Below, in pieces: positions 32,759 through 44,753 of a stretch of 64,000 bases of DNA; position 1 is the stretch's first letter, and every line of letters starts with the position of its first letter. This DNA comes from an uncultured Mucilaginibacter sp. (GTDB lineage: Bacteria > Bacteroidota > Bacteroidia > Sphingobacteriales > Sphingobacteriaceae): the NCBI GenBank assembly GCA_913775265.1, contig CAJYJH010000008.1, positions 17,245-81,244 of the forward strand, in the 5' to 3' direction. The position numbers were made by a program, and so were the translations under genes. The notes beneath the pieces were generated by a model. That model saw only the letters and a program-made list of their open reading frames with translations, searched no databases and was not told the origin of the DNA.

Positions 32759-35374
32759 TTGGGCAAAAACGCTACTAAAGAAACGCCGCTGATGCAGCAG
32801 TACAACCAGATCAAGGCCAAATATCCGGGAGCTTTGTTGTTGTTTCGTGTCGGCGATTTTTATGAAACTTTTGGCGAAGATGCCGTTAAAACTGCCGGTA
32901 TATTAGGTATTGTACTTACCCGCCGAGCTAATGGTGCTGCTACGCACATAGAACTGGCCGGCTTCCCGCATCACTCGCTCGAAACCTACCTGCCTAAGCT
33001 TGTTCGTGCCGGACAGCGGGTAGCTATCTGTGATCAGCTGGAAGATCCTAAGATGACCAAAACCATTGTTAAGCGCGGGGTAACCGAATTGGTGACACCC
33101 GGTGTGGCGGTGAGTGATAACATCCTTCAGCAAAAAAGCAATAATTACCTGGCATCCATCTATTTTGAAAAAAGCAGCTTAGGTATTGCCTTTATTGATA
33201 TTTCGACCGGCGAGTTTTTAACAGCTCAGGGTAACGCCGATTATATTGACAAACTGTTGCAGTCGTTCAGCCCAAGCGAGATAATTTTCCCTAAAAGCTG
33301 CAACCGTGATTTTACAGAGAAATTTGGCGACGGGTATTATACCTATATGCTGGATGATTGGGCGTACAGCGGCGATTACCCCTATGAAACCCTGACCAGG
33401 CATTTCGGCGTTAAATCACTTAAAGGTTTTGGTATCGAAAAACTGAGTTTAGGTATTGTTGCTGCAGGTGTGGCTTTGCATTATTTAAACGAAACGGAAC
33501 ATCGCAATCTGCAACATATCAGTGCCATAAGTCGCATAGAGGAAGACCGTTATTTATGGCTAGACCGTTTTAGTATCCGCAACCTTGAATTGGTGGGTTC
33601 GGCTAACGAGAATGCTATAACATTGGTTGATGTGCTCGATCATACCTGCTCGCCGATGGGTGCACGGTTGTTACGCCGCTGGATTGTGATGCCTTTGAAA
33701 GAGCTAAAGCCAATCCAGGACAGGTTAAACGTAGTGCAGCACTTGATAGACCATGAAGAGCTACGCGATGATTTACAAAGCTGTATACGCCAGATAGGCG
33801 ACTTGGAAAGGCTGATCAGTAAAATCGGTTTACAAAAGGCCAACCCGCGCGAGGTTTGCCAATTGCGCAAGGCATTGCAGGCTATCAGCAATATCAAATT
33901 GATGTGTACACAGCAGGGGCAGGGCAGCGAAGCTTTGATAGCCATTGGCAATCAACTTAATCCTTGCGATTACATCTGCGAAAAAATAGGCCGCGAACTG
34001 CATGCGGAGCCTCCCGTGCAATTGGTGAAAGGTGGCGTGATGGCCGAGGGTATACACGAGGAACTCGACCGGTTACGAAAAATTGCATTCGGAGGTAAGG
34101 GTTACCTGCTCGAAATTCAAAAACGCGAAGCAGAGCACACGGGTATACCGTCGCTTAAAGTTGCCTTTAATAACGTTTTTGGGTATTACTTAGAAGTTAC
34201 CCATGCTCATCGGGATAAAGTACCGTCGGACTGGATACGTAAGCAAACGCTGGTTAATGCCGAGCGTTACATTACGCCTGAACTTAAAGAATATGAGGAG
34301 CAGATTTTAGGTGCCGAAGAGAAAATCCTGGCGCTTGAAACGCAGTTATATAACGATCTGCTTTATGCTTTAACCGATTATATTAAACCTATCCAACTCA
34401 ATGCGCAGCTCATTGCCAGGTTGGACGTGTTACTCAATTTTGCCACTGTCTCCATCAAAAACTATTATGTAAAGCCGCAGATTAATGATGGTTTACTGAT
34501 TGATATTAAAGGCGGCCGTCACCCGGTAATTGAGAAAAACCTGCCTCCAGGCGAAGAATACATTACCAACGATGTTTACCTGGATTCGGAAAGCCAGCAG
34601 ATCATCATCATTACCGGTCCGAATATGGCTGGTAAATCTGCCTTGTTAAGGCAAACCGGTCTGATCGTACTGCTGGCGCAGATGGGATGCTTTGTGCCGG
34701 CTAAACAAGCGGTTATTGGTTTGGTAGATAAAGTGTTTACCAGGGTAGGAGCATCAGACAACTTATCGTCGGGTGAATCTACTTTTATGGTGGAGATGAA
34801 CGAAACTGCCAGCATCCTGAATAACCTGAGCAACCGGAGCTTGATATTACTGGATGAGATTGGACGTGGTACCAGTACTTATGATGGTATATCTATTGCC
34901 TGGGCTATTGCCGAGTACCTGCACAACCATCCAAGTGCTAAGGCTAAGACATTGTTTGCTACCCATTATCATGAGTTGAATGAGCTAACGAATATGTTTG
35001 GCCGTGTTAAAAACTTTAACGTAACGGTTAAAGAGGTTGGTAACCAGATTATCTTTTTACGTAAGCTGGTACCCGGTGGTAGTGAACACAGTTTTGGTAT
35101 CCACGTAGCAAAACTGGCCGGTATGCCCCACAAGGTGCTTACCCGTGCTAATGAGATATTGAAGAAACTCGAAGCCGAACGCACCGGCGGTGAAAATATC
35201 AAAGAGAGCATTAAAAAGGTACAGAAGCAGGCTTTGCAGCTGCAAATGTTTTCAATTGATGACCCGGTATTAGTAAAGATTCGCGATATGCTGAACAACC
35301 TGGATGTAAATACCCTAACACCTGTTGAAGCGCTGATGAAGCTGGATGAAATTCAGAGATTGATCAAAGGTTAA
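32759..35374 (+). CDS. mutS: DNA mismatch repair protein MutS
   Basis: An 871-aa MutS. The N-terminal mismatch-recognition Phe-x-Glu is F34-Y35-E36 in [14 protein letters not shown]. The ATPase Walker [14 protein letters not shown] is at ~620, Walker [16 protein letters not shown] and [11 protein letters not shown] follow. The likely start is a TTG (32759-32761) because the conserved N-terminus ([20 protein letters not shown]) begins before the next ATG, which is at codon 12. It is full length with a short helical C-terminus. It stands alone and shares a terminator with the convergent yidC. Confidence 0.97.
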   Translation: MGKNATKETPLMQQYNQIKAKYPGALLLFRVGDFYETFGEDAVKTAGILGIVLTRRANGAATHIELAGFPHHSLETYLPKLVRAGQRVAICDQLEDPKMTKTIVKRGVTELVTPGVAVSDNILQQKSNNYLASIYFEKSSLGIAFIDISTGEFLTAQGNADYIDKLLQSFSPSEIIFPKSCNRDFTEKFGDGYYTYMLDDWAYSGDYPYETLTRHFGVKSLKGFGIEKLSLGIVAAGVALHYLNETEHRNLQHISAISRIEEDRYLWLDRFSIRNLELVGSANENAITLVDVLDHTCSPMGARLLRRWIVMPLKELKPIQDRLNVVQHLIDHEELRDDLQSCIRQIGDLERLISKIGLQKANPREVCQLRKALQAISNIKLMCTQQGQGSEALIAIGNQLNPCDYICEKIGRELHAEPPVQLVKGGVMAEGIHEELDRLRKIAFGGKGYLLEIQKREAEHTGIPSLKVAFNNVFGYYLEVTHAHRDKVPSDWIRKQTLVNAERYITPELKEYEEQILGAEEKILALETQLYNDLLYALTDYIKPIQLNAQLIARLDVLLNFATVSIKNYYVKPQINDGLLIDIKGGRHPVIEKNLPPGEEYITNDVYLDSESQQIIIITGPNMAGKSALLRQTGLIVLLAQMGCFVPAKQAVIGLVDKVFTRVGASDNLSSGESTFMVEMNETASILNNLSNRSLILLDEIGRGTSTYDGISIAWAIAEYLHNHPSAKAKTLFATHYHELNELTNMFGRVKNFNVTVKEVGNQIIFLRKLVPGGSEHSFGIHVAKLAGMPHKVLTRANEILKKLEAERTGGENIKESIKKVQKQALQLQMFSIDDPVLVKIRDMLNNLDVNTLTPVEALMKLDEIQRLIKG

Positions 35375-35418
35375 GGGCTTCTGCGATAAGCAAAAACTTA
35401 AAGCCATGTTATGTTAGA

Positions 35419-35461
35419 AACAGAAAAGCCGCAGTTCGATTTGAACTGCGGCTTTTCTGTT
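35419..35461. terminator. Bidirectional terminator between mutS and yidC
   Basis: A perfect 19-bp inverted repeat (35419-35437 with 35443-35461) with a 5-base loop and A/T-rich outer ends serves both convergent genes. Confidence 0.93.
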
Positions 35462-35476
35462 GGTATTAAAAGTGAA

Positions 35477-37306
35477 TTATTTCTTTTTACCTTGAGCTTG
35501 TTGCGCTTGTTGTTGCTGGCGCATCATCTCTTCCAGTTTAGCCTGGAAACCAGATTTCTTTTTCTTGGCATCTTCAGGCTTATTTTTGTTCTCCTGAATT
35601 TGCGCATGAATCTTTTTATCATCTACCCACAAACGGATCAGGTATTGCTGCAGGAAGGTGAACATGTTGGCCAAGAAATAGTAATAGTTCAAACCTGATG
35701 GGTAGCTATTCAGGAAGCCTAAGAACATGATAGGGCTGATGTAGCCAATGTACTTCATTTGACCTGTAGCTCCTGATACCTGGTTATTAAAGTAAGTATA
35801 GATCAGGGTAGAAACCGTCATCAATAAACACATTGCACTTAAGTGGTTACCGATGAACGGAATGTTGAAGCCGAAATTGATAACTGCATCATAAGTCGAC
35901 AAATCCTTCATCCACAAAAAGCTTTCGCCGCGCAGCTCAAATAAGCTTGGGAAGAAACGCAGGAACGCAAAGATGATAGGCATTTGTAACAACAATGGTA
36001 AACAACCGCCCAATGGGTTAACGCCTGCCTTACGGTACAGCTTCATATATTCCTGCTGTAACAGGGTTGGGTTATCCTCTCCAACTTTCGCTTTGATCTC
36101 ATCCATCTCCGGCTTCAAAACTTTCATTTTGGCCATGCTCAGGTACGATTTATAAGTAAGTGGCGATAACACCAGTTTCAACAACACGGTTAAGGCTAAT
36201 ATCACAAAGCCCATATTCCAGTTAAACTGCTGCAAAAAGTTGAACACTGGTATAACGGCCCAACGGTTAATAAACTTAAGTGGTCCCCAACCTAAGTCAA
36301 TTTGTTTTTCCAGATTGTAACCTTGCTTTTGCAAAGTACTGAAACGGTTAGGACCAAAGTAAAACTCCATTGGGTAAACGCCCGAGTTGTTATCAATCAA
36401 TGTTAAACCAGCTTTCATCTGCTTAACGTCGGTTGAGTTTACGTCGGTGCTAACGGCAACGTTCACCTTATCAAAGCCTTGCTTAGCAATCAACACGTTC
36501 GAGAAAAAGTGCTGCTTAAAAGAAATCCACTGTATTTTTTCGTCAGCAACTTGTTTGCTGTCGTCTTTAGTCAGGTTAAGATAGTCAACGTCGTTTTCAG
36601 TTGTTTTATAATAAACGGTTGAATACAGACGCTCTTGGGCTAAATCTTTTTCTTGTTTGTGTAGGCTTGCCGCCCAGTTAAGGGTCAATGCTTTACTGCT
36701 TACCACGTTATCTAAACCGTTGGTTTTAATGGTAAAACCAAGCTTGTAACCTGTAGCCGGTAAAGTGTAAACGTAATCGATATACTGCGTAGGGCTGTAG
36801 CTTAAACGCATGGTGATGGCGCTGCTATCAGTGCCTGCTACACTGGCTGTAGTGGTTGATTGTGTAAAGTAGCGGTCGTTAGTGTTAATTATGGTGCTGC
36901 CTGCAGTAAAGCGTAAACCAAACTGGTTGCCGTTGCCATCAAATAAAATCAGTGGTTTTTTATCAAACGTTTTAAAGTTTTTAAGCTCTACGCTGTAAAC
37001 CCGGCCACCACGGCTGCTCAGTTTTACACGAATGTCTTTGTTTTCGACGGTGATCAGTTGTTCCTGGCCAACGGTTGAGCTGCCAAAAGGAGCTTTAAGT
37101 GCAGCCGAGTCAACCACTGGAGTTTTTGCCGTGTCTTTACTGGCTACTGCCGGGGCTTTTTTTAATGCACCTGCTTTTTTAAGCGAGTCGAGGTGCTCAA
37201 TTTGACGAGCTTTTTTTGCCTCCTCTTCAGAAGGTTTCATTAAAAAGAACGAGCCGATCAGGATCACCGCGATCAGGAATAAGCCCGTGAAGGTATTTCT
37301 ATCCAT
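35477..37306 (-). CDS. yidC: Membrane protein insertase YidC
   Basis: A 609-aa inner-membrane insertase. N-terminal helix (TGLFLIAVILIGSFFLM), a large periplasmic beta domain (~100-350), then the five-helix insertase core beginning WGPLKFINRWAVIPVFNFL, with KMKVLKPEMDEIKAK (cytoplasmic coiled coil) and PLGGCLPLLLQMPIIFAFL. The C-terminus is a long Gln/Lys tail (RQQQQAQQAQGKKK) that can contact ribosomes. It is 21 bases downstream of pyrG, forming an operon. Confidence 0.97.
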   Translation of the reverse strand: MDRNTFTGLFLIAVILIGSFFLMKPSEEEAKKARQIEHLDSLKKAGALKKAPAVASKDTAKTPVVDSAALKAPFGSSTVGQEQLITVENKDIRVKLSSRGGRVYSVELKNFKTFDKKPLILFDGNGNQFGLRFTAGSTIINTNDRYFTQSTTTASVAGTDSSAITMRLSYSPTQYIDYVYTLPATGYKLGFTIKTNGLDNVVSSKALTLNWAASLHKQEKDLAQERLYSTVYYKTTENDVDYLNLTKDDSKQVADEKIQWISFKQHFFSNVLIAKQGFDKVNVAVSTDVNSTDVKQMKAGLTLIDNNSGVYPMEFYFGPNRFSTLQKQGYNLEKQIDLGWGPLKFINRWAVIPVFNFLQQFNWNMGFVILALTVLLKLVLSPLTYKSYLSMAKMKVLKPEMDEIKAKVGEDNPTLLQQEYMKLYRKAGVNPLGGCLPLLLQMPIIFAFLRFFPSLFELRGESFLWMKDLSTYDAVINFGFNIPFIGNHLSAMCLLMTVSTLIYTYFNNQVSGATGQMKYIGYISPIMFLGFLNSYPSGLNYYYFLANMFTFLQQYLIRLWVDDKKIHAQIQENKNKPEDAKKKKSGFQAKLEEMMRQQQQAQQAQGKKK

Positions 37307-37327
37307 TATTTATGTAAGTGCAATTAA

Positions 37328-38950
<1,623 letters not shown>

Positions 38951-38995
38951 TCAGGCTCAGGCTTACGCCCAAACCAATGCTATGTGTACGGGATG

Positions 38996-39003
38996 CAAAA
39001 ATA
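38996..39003 (-). promoter_or_regulatory. -7 promoter box of pyrG-yidC
   Basis: TATTTTTG on the minus strand matches TAnnTTTG exactly, ~58 bases before the pyrG start. No convincing -33 box. Confidence 0.4.
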
Positions 39004-39162
39004 GCAATTTTTTTGGCTGACGGTTTAGGTTTCAGAAAAAATGTAGTCAGGAAAAGGTAAATCTGATACCTGAGTATCGGATGATTAGGGAGTAAATTAT
39101 TTTAACTCGAAGCCTCTCAGTTATTTTAGTGCCTTATAGTAAACTGCTATTATCTTTAAATC

Positions 39163-40491
39163 TTAACGCTCTGCCTCAATCCATCCGGTGTTGTCATTTT
39201 TATCGGTAACTAAAAAGTAATTCCGGAACGAGCCCTGAATATTTACCTGTTGGCCGGCAGCTAAAGTGGCTTTTCGGGCGCCGTTTAGTGAGTCAGGAAA
39301 ATCGAGCAAAGGCCGATTGCTGTTGATATTTGCTTTGCGTAAGGTTGTTGTAGAGGTTACGTTTTTACTATACACGTAACCCAGTGTTCCGTCGGGTAAA
39401 CTTGCTTTGTACCAGCCATCGGTTGCTGCCTCTATTTGTAAAACCGTGCTTACAGGCAGCGTGGTTTTCACCATGGCTTTTTCGTTGGGTTGTACGTAGA
39501 GCCGGGTATTAGCATTGGCGGTTCGGGCAGTTGCATTCAGCAAGTCTAATTTTGCACTGATAGCTTTGGGCTGTTTAATACTACGGTCAACAAATGGCAA
39601 TGGGTCAATGGCACCGCCGCTGGTGTAAATGCCGAAGTGCAGGTGCGCGGGTGTTGTGCGGGCATTCCCGGTGTTACCAACTAAGCCAATGGTGTCACCA
39701 ATACGCACGTTTTGGCCGTTTTGTACCAGTTGTTTGTCCAGGTGAGCATAATACAATGTGTAATCACGGCTCTCAGGGCGCATAAAAACAACAAGGCCGC
39801 CTAATTTATTTTCGGTGACGTTTGTTACTGTTCCTTCGGCAGCAGCGATAGCGGGAGTAAGCTTAGGTGCAAAAATGTCGATACCTTCATGCTTGCGGCC
39901 ACCATTGTCGCGGCCATCGCCCCAAAAACTGCCAATATTCGGTTTGCCTGCAGCCGAAACTGGGAAACTCAACGATGGTCCGGTACTGATACTCAGCGTA
40001 TATTCCCCGCTTCGCAACAACTCGGGGTGTAAGCGTAATATATATTTTCCGGTAGTCTTTACTTCATAATTTAACAGTAACCCTAACGTATCAGCAGAGG
40101 CAATTACTTTGCGACTGTTAGCATCGCGTTCTTCCAGTAAATCTAAGTATATGGTGAAGTTTTGTGATGGTTTTTTGCTGAGGTTGATGTGAAGTTTTTG
40201 TCCACGCCGTGCCTCAAAGCGTAGCGCCGTTGCGGGTATTTTTTCTGCCGAAAAGTAGCCGGTTTCTTTATACGGGATATCTATATTCAATGCATCGGTA
40301 ATACTGGTCTCGCTTTTTTGCAACCATGTGCTGCCCATGGATGAGCGATCAAGCCCGGCATCCTTTAGTCGCTGTGCATAAGCATCGTGCGGCGACATCT
40401 TTTTGAACAGCGCCATCGGGCCTTTGTCGCTGCATGAATAAATAGATACGAGAATGAAAAATATGGATAGGTGTAATAATCTTTTCATCAT
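39163..40491 (-). CDS. M23 peptidase lipoprotein with SH3-like domains
   Basis: A 442-aa lipoprotein (signal LLHLSIFFILVSIYSCSDKG, Cys at ~20). A beta region is followed by the LytM/M23 zinc peptidase core: HEGIDIFAP (HxxxD), and AHLHFGIYTSGGAID (HxH). The C-terminal ~110 residues hold two bacterial SH3-like repeats (TRLYVQPNEKAMVKTTLPVS and NRPLLDFPDSLNGARKATL), which bind cell-wall peptides in related proteins. It should cleave peptidoglycan crosslinks at the envelope. It is the last gene after kdsB (59 bases apart) in the purK-purE-kdsB cluster. Confidence 0.9.
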   Translation of the reverse strand: MMKRLLHLSIFFILVSIYSCSDKGPMALFKKMSPHDAYAQRLKDAGLDRSSMGSTWLQKSETSITDALNIDIPYKETGYFSAEKIPATALRFEARRGQKLHINLSKKPSQNFTIYLDLLEERDANSRKVIASADTLGLLLNYEVKTTGKYILRLHPELLRSGEYTLSISTGPSLSFPVSAAGKPNIGSFWGDGRDNGGRKHEGIDIFAPKLTPAIAAAEGTVTNVTENKLGGLVVFMRPESRDYTLYYAHLDKQLVQNGQNVRIGDTIGLVGNTGNARTTPAHLHFGIYTSGGAIDPLPFVDRSIKQPKAISAKLDLLNATARTANANTRLYVQPNEKAMVKTTLPVSTVLQIEAATDGWYKASLPDGTLGYVYSKNVTSTTTLRKANINSNRPLLDFPDSLNGARKATLAAGQQVNIQGSFRNYFLVTDKNDNTGWIEAER

Positions 40492-40550
40492 GCGTGGCGG
40501 TAATCACCTGATTAAACTTTGCCATGCATGAAAGGTTTTGGGTATTAGAT

Positions 40551-41279
40551 TTAACGGGGCAACTTTTGCAAATCTTCGGGCGTATCAACCGCTTGGGTTT
40601 CCAGGTCGGTTTCGGCAATGCGGATACGGTAGCCATTTTCTATCCAGCGCAATTGTTCCAGGCTTTCAGCTTTCTCTAGCGACGATATTGGCAGCCGGGT
40701 AACCTGTTGCAACACTTCAGAACGGAAACCGTAAATGCCAATATGCTTAAAGTAAGTAAAATGCAGGAGCCATTCCTGTGGTTCGTGATTACGAAGATAG
40801 GGGATGGCCGTGCGTGAAAAATAGATAGCTTCCGACAGTTTGTTGATGATCACTTTTGGCGAGTTAGCATTAGTTAAATCTTCGGCCGCTGTTATTTTTT
40901 TGATTAGTGTGCCAATCTGCGTATCGGGCGTAATGAAGCACGCTGCCACCTTGCTAATCTGTACCGGGTCGATGTATGGTTCGTCGCCTTGTATATTGAT
41001 CACCACCTCATATTCCGGATAATTGGCGGCAACCTCGGCACACCGGTCCGTGCCACTTTGGTGGTCGGGCGATGTCATCACGGCTTTGCCTCCAAAATCA
41101 TGGATGTGGTTTAATATCCGTTCGTCATCTGTAGCTACAATAACATCATCTAAACTTGGGCATTTAATACACTGTTCGTACACGCGTTGTATCATTACCT
41201 TGCCGGTAATATCAACCAATGGTTTTCCCGGAAAACGGGTTGAGGCGTAGCGAGCGGGTATAATGCCTAAAATTTTCAT
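40551..41279 (-). CDS. kdsB: 3-deoxy-manno-octulosonate cytidylyltransferase (CMP-KDO synthetase)
   Basis: A 242-aa enzyme activating KDO with CTP for lipid A/LPS core synthesis. Motifs: GIIPARYASTRFPGKPLVDI (nucleotide-binding), VIVATDDERI, MTSPDHQSGTDRCAEVA, VVINIQGDEPYI (metal Asp) and GIYGFRSEVL, ending ETQAVDTPEDLQKL. Standard length. It sits 42 bases after purE in the same direction. Confidence 0.97.
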   Translation of the reverse strand: MKILGIIPARYASTRFPGKPLVDITGKVMIQRVYEQCIKCPSLDDVIVATDDERILNHIHDFGGKAVMTSPDHQSGTDRCAEVAANYPEYEVVINIQGDEPYIDPVQISKVAACFITPDTQIGTLIKKITAAEDLTNANSPKVIINKLSEAIYFSRTAIPYLRNHEPQEWLLHFTYFKHIGIYGFRSEVLQQVTRLPISSLEKAESLEQLRWIENGYRIRIAETDLETQAVDTPEDLQKLPR

Positions 41280-41321
41280 TCAAATAATTGTAGCGGTCAA
41301 TAACTGGTTGTGTATCGCGGC

Positions 41322-41840
41322 TTAGTTATCAAACCGTGATGGTAATCCCTGTGCCTTCATTTCTAAAGCCGAGTCGTACACCTTTTGGGCAAGCTCTTTT
41401 TTATAGTCGATGAGTGCCTGGGCTAAATCTTCGTCGGCTGTTGACAAAATCTGAGCTGCCAGTAACCCCGCATTTTTGGCGGCATTTAATGCTACGGTAG
41501 CTACCGGAATGCCGTTGGGCATTTGTAAAATGGAAAGTACAGAATCCCAGCCATCAATAGAATTACTCGATTTAACGGGGACGCCAATCACCGGTAAATG
41601 GGTAAGCGAGGCTACCATACCCGGCAAATGCGCAGCACCACCGGCACCTGCTATAATTACTTTTAAGCCACGCTCAGCAGCCGATTTGGCATAATCAAAC
41701 AAGCGCTCCGGAGTACGGTGAGCCGAGACTACCGTAATTTCGTAGCCTGCGCCTAACTCGGTTAATATATCTGCAGCATCCTGCATTACCGGCAAGTCAG
41801 ACTTGCTGCCCATGATAATGCCTACCTTAATATCTAACAT
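41322..41840 (-). CDS. purE: N5-carboxyaminoimidazole ribonucleotide mutase
   Basis: A 172-aa class I PurE, converting N5-CAIR to CAIR in purine synthesis. [20 protein letters not shown] opens the protein, followed by [12 protein letters not shown] and [20 protein letters not shown], the active-site signature. It is 36 bases downstream of purK; the two work in sequence. Confidence 0.97.
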   Translation of the reverse strand: MLDIKVGIIMGSKSDLPVMQDAADILTELGAGYEITVVSAHRTPERLFDYAKSAAERGLKVIIAGAGGAAHLPGMVASLTHLPVIGVPVKSSNSIDGWDSVLSILQMPNGIPVATVALNAAKNAGLLAAQILSTADEDLAQALIDYKKELAQKVYDSALEMKAQGLPSRFDN

Positions 41841-41876
41841 GATGATTTATGAGTGATTGATAAATATGATTAAAGC

Positions 41877-43016
41877 TTAGCTGATTACTTTGAGGGTCTG
41901 TTGCACAAAGCGCGCTTTCTCTATAGCCTTCTCCCGGTCGTTGTCAACAATGGTTACATGTCCCATTTTGCGGAAAGGTTTGGTAAGCGCCTTGCCATAT
42001 AGATGAACATAAACGCCTGTACTTTTCAAAACTTTTTCGATGCCTTGGTATACCGCCGGACCTTCATAACCCGGTTCGCCAAGTACATTGATCATGATAG
42101 CGTTCGACAGGCTTTCGGTGTTACCCAAAGGCTGGTTAAATATAGCACGTAAATGTTGTTCAAACTGCGAAACTATATTGCCCTCAATAGTTTGGTGACC
42201 GCTATTGTGCGGGCGTGGTGCCAGTTCGTTAACCAGTATTTTGCCGCTTTTGTCTAAAAACATTTCGACAGCCAGCAGGCCAACAATCTTTAAACTTTCA
42301 GCTATTCTTTTGGCTATATCCGCCGCTTCTTGTTGTATTTCGAACGATAGGGTAGATGGTGATATTAAAAATTCTACCAAGTTGGCTTCAGGATTAAACT
42401 CCATCTCAACCAGAGGGAAGGTAGCCAATTCGCCTTTTTCGTTGCGGGCTACAATTACGGCAATCTCTTTCTCAAAATCAACCCAACGTTCTATCAGGCT
42501 GGGCTCTGTAAAAGCGCCGGCCAGGTACGACTCGTCAACCACTTTATAAACACCCTTACCATCATAACCGTCTCTGCGTAGTTTCTGAATGTAAGGAAAC
42601 GGTATGGTGCTTTGAGCTAATTGCTGGGCGGAGGAAATGACTTGAAACTCAGCAGTCGGAATATTGTTTTCTTTAAAAAACTGTTTTTGCAAGCCTTTAT
42701 CCTGAATGAGCCTGATAACACGGGCTTGCGGGTAAACCGTTACGCCTTCACGCTCCAATTGCTCCAAGGCATCTACGTTAACCTTTTCAATTTCAATGGT
42801 GAGCAGGTCAACCTTCTTACCAAAGTTGTACACGGTCTCGTAGTCGCTAAGCGAGCCAACTACAAACTCATCACACAATTTCCGGCAAGGTGCTTCCCGG
42901 TCAGGGTCGAGTACTTTAACCGTTACATTATAATTAATTGCCTGCTGGATGAGCATACGGCCCAACTGGCCGCCGCCTAAAATACCAAGCCGCAAATCGC
43001 CATAAAATGCTTTCAT
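41877..43016 (-). CDS. purK: N5-carboxyaminoimidazole ribonucleotide synthase
   Basis: A 379-aa ATP-grasp enzyme making N5-CAIR from AIR, bicarbonate and ATP. LGILGGGQLGRMLIQQAINY at the start, ATP-grasp segments FPYIQKLRRDGYDGKGVYKV, LIERWVDFEKEIAVIVARN and VNELAPRPHNSGHQTIEG. First gene of the purK-purE-kdsB-M23 cluster and divergent from the isocitrate dehydrogenase gene. Confidence 0.97.
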   Translation of the reverse strand: MKAFYGDLRLGILGGGQLGRMLIQQAINYNVTVKVLDPDREAPCRKLCDEFVVGSLSDYETVYNFGKKVDLLTIEIEKVNVDALEQLEREGVTVYPQARVIRLIQDKGLQKQFFKENNIPTAEFQVISSAQQLAQSTIPFPYIQKLRRDGYDGKGVYKVVDESYLAGAFTEPSLIERWVDFEKEIAVIVARNEKGELATFPLVEMEFNPEANLVEFLISPSTLSFEIQQEAADIAKRIAESLKIVGLLAVEMFLDKSGKILVNELAPRPHNSGHQTIEGNIVSQFEQHLRAIFNQPLGNTESLSNAIMINVLGEPGYEGPAVYQGIEKVLKSTGVYVHLYGKALTKPFRKMGHVTIVDNDREKAIEKARFVQQTLKVIS

Positions 43017-43095
43017 ATTTAAAAGTTACAATTTTAGGCCAAATCTTTCAAAAACCCTAAATCATTTTACCTAAATCATTTTACGTGTTTAGCTG

Positions 43096-43103
43096 TATAT
43101 TTG
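43096..43103 (+). promoter_or_regulatory. -7 promoter box of the isocitrate dehydrogenase gene
   Basis: TATATTTG matches TAnnTTTG exactly. It overlaps the earliest possible start of the frame (43101), which argues that translation begins at ATG 43137, ~34 bases downstream. Confidence 0.55.
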
Positions 43104-43136
43104 CCAGGTTTTATTACCATTAATAAATTACCCCGA

Positions 43137-44597
43137 ATGAAGACAAAAATAGCAGTAGCCAAAGGCGATGGTATCGGTCCCGAAATTATGGAGGCCGTTT
43201 TAAACATATTCGAAGCCAACGAAGTGCCACTCGAATATGAGTTTGTTGAAATGGGCAAATCATATTTTGATGCAGGCCACTCAACCGGTATGACCGAAGC
43301 TGCCAAGGCAACCATCGAAAACCTGGGTATTTTATTTAAAGGCCCGATGGAGACTCCTAAAGGCAAGGGCGTAAAAAGTATTAACGTTACCGCCCGTAAA
43401 GTTTGGAACACTTATGCCAATCAGCGCGATTTTCGATCACTGAACGGTGTGCAAACGGTTTTCTCAAAGGCTGGTATTAACATCAACCTTACTATTATCC
43501 GCGAAAATATCGAAGATACCTACGGAGGTATCGAGCATATGATTACTAATGATGTAGCTGTTGGTCGCCGTATTATCACCCGTCCGGGTTCGGCACAGGT
43601 AATCCGTTATGCTTTTGAAATGGCTCGTCGTAAAGGCCTGAAAAAACTGGCTTGCGGTCACAAGGCCAATATCATGAAATTGACTGACGGTTTGTTTTTA
43701 GAAACGTTTTATGAGATAGCTAAAGAGTATCCTGACCTGCAGGCATCAGACATTATCGTAGATGATCTATGTATGAAGCTGGTAAGCCACCCGGAAATGT
43801 TCCAGGCTATTGTATTAACCAATTTACAGGGCGATATTGTATCTGACTTATGCGCAGGTTTAGTAGGCGGACTGGGCTTTGCTCCATCAGCAAACATTGG
43901 CGATAACATCTCGATTTTTGAGGCTGTACACGGTACAGCTCCGGATATTGCAGGTCGTAACATCGCTAACCCAACTGCATTATTACTATCAGGTATATCC
44001 ATGTTGCGTTACTTAGGTTTAACAGCCCATGCGGCAACTATAGAGAATGCTTTGTTATATACCTTAGAAAAAGGCGTACATACTGGTGATTTTGGCGATC
44101 GTGCAACCAAATCGTCCAACACCACCGAGTTTGCAGAGTGCATTATTGCTAACTTAGGCAAACATCCATCAGTTGGCGGCGCACATGGGCAGCCAAATTT
44201 TGAATGTAAAACTAATGCTGATTTCCAGCCGTCTAAAAATAAAATCACGGTAACCGATGCAAACGTTAAAGAAGAGATTTTGGGTGTTGACGTGTTTGTA
44301 GAATTTACCGGCCAGCCAAAAGAGTTAGCCGAAATTGCCAAAAGCAAACTGAACGACAAGTTTGAGTTAATTATGATCTCGAACCGTGGTACTCAAGTGT
44401 GGCCTACAGGTTCTATCTACACCGAGTTGGTAAATCAGTTTCGTATCCGCTACGAAAAAGCTGAAGGTACTACGCTTACGCAAAAAGACATCTTTAACTT
44501 AGCATCCGAGGTTTCTGATGCCGTGAGAGTGGGTTCGGTTGAGTTCCTGATGAAGTTTAATGATAAAATTGGTTATTCCTTAGCTCAAGGACAATAA
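43137..44597 (+). CDS. icd: Isocitrate dehydrogenase (~486-aa, Thermus/Rickettsia-like type)
   Basis: The ATG at 43137 (MKTKIAVAKGDGIGPEIMEA) gives 486 aa; the upstream frame overlaps the promoter. The beta-decarboxylating dehydrogenase core is clear: substrate loop INLTIIRENIEDTYGGIEHM, metal site VDDLCMKLVSHPEMFQAIVLTN, cofactor loop EAVHGTAPDIAGRNIANPTA. A C-terminal extra domain of ~140 residues (VTDANVKEEILGVDVFVEFT) is typical of this longer type. It converts isocitrate to 2-oxoglutarate in the TCA cycle; NADP versus NAD use is not decided here. Confidence 0.93.
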   Translation: MKTKIAVAKGDGIGPEIMEAVLNIFEANEVPLEYEFVEMGKSYFDAGHSTGMTEAAKATIENLGILFKGPMETPKGKGVKSINVTARKVWNTYANQRDFRSLNGVQTVFSKAGININLTIIRENIEDTYGGIEHMITNDVAVGRRIITRPGSAQVIRYAFEMARRKGLKKLACGHKANIMKLTDGLFLETFYEIAKEYPDLQASDIIVDDLCMKLVSHPEMFQAIVLTNLQGDIVSDLCAGLVGGLGFAPSANIGDNISIFEAVHGTAPDIAGRNIANPTALLLSGISMLRYLGLTAHAATIENALLYTLEKGVHTGDFGDRATKSSNTTEFAECIIANLGKHPSVGGAHGQPNFECKTNADFQPSKNKITVTDANVKEEILGVDVFVEFTGQPKELAEIAKSKLNDKFELIMISNRGTQVWPTGSIYTELVNQFRIRYEKAEGTTLTQKDIFNLASEVSDAVRVGSVEFLMKFNDKIGYSLAQGQ

Positions 44598-44618
44598 TTC
44601 AGTTTAATCAAATAAAAT

Positions 44619-44656
44619 AAAAGAGCGCTAATCTGAGAAGGAATAGCGCTCTTTTT
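44619..44656 (+). terminator. Terminator of the isocitrate dehydrogenase gene
   Basis: A 12-bp stem (AAAAGAGCGCTA / TAGCGCTCTTTT) with a 13-base loop continues into a run of Ts. Confidence 0.93.
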
Positions 44657-44702
44657 TTTAAAAAGGAAATTTAATAAGCCAAAATGCTATAAAACAAACA
44701 AA

Positions 44703-44725
44703 GCCCTTGTAACTGGTACAAGGGC
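44703..44725 (-). terminator. Terminator of the 44754-45512 lipoprotein gene
   Basis: A perfect 9-bp stem (GCCCTTGTA / TACAAGGGC) with a 5-base loop; on the minus strand it is followed by TTTGTTTGTTTT. Confidence 0.85.
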
Positions 44726-44753
44726 CTTATAATATGAAGAGAACTAAAAATGA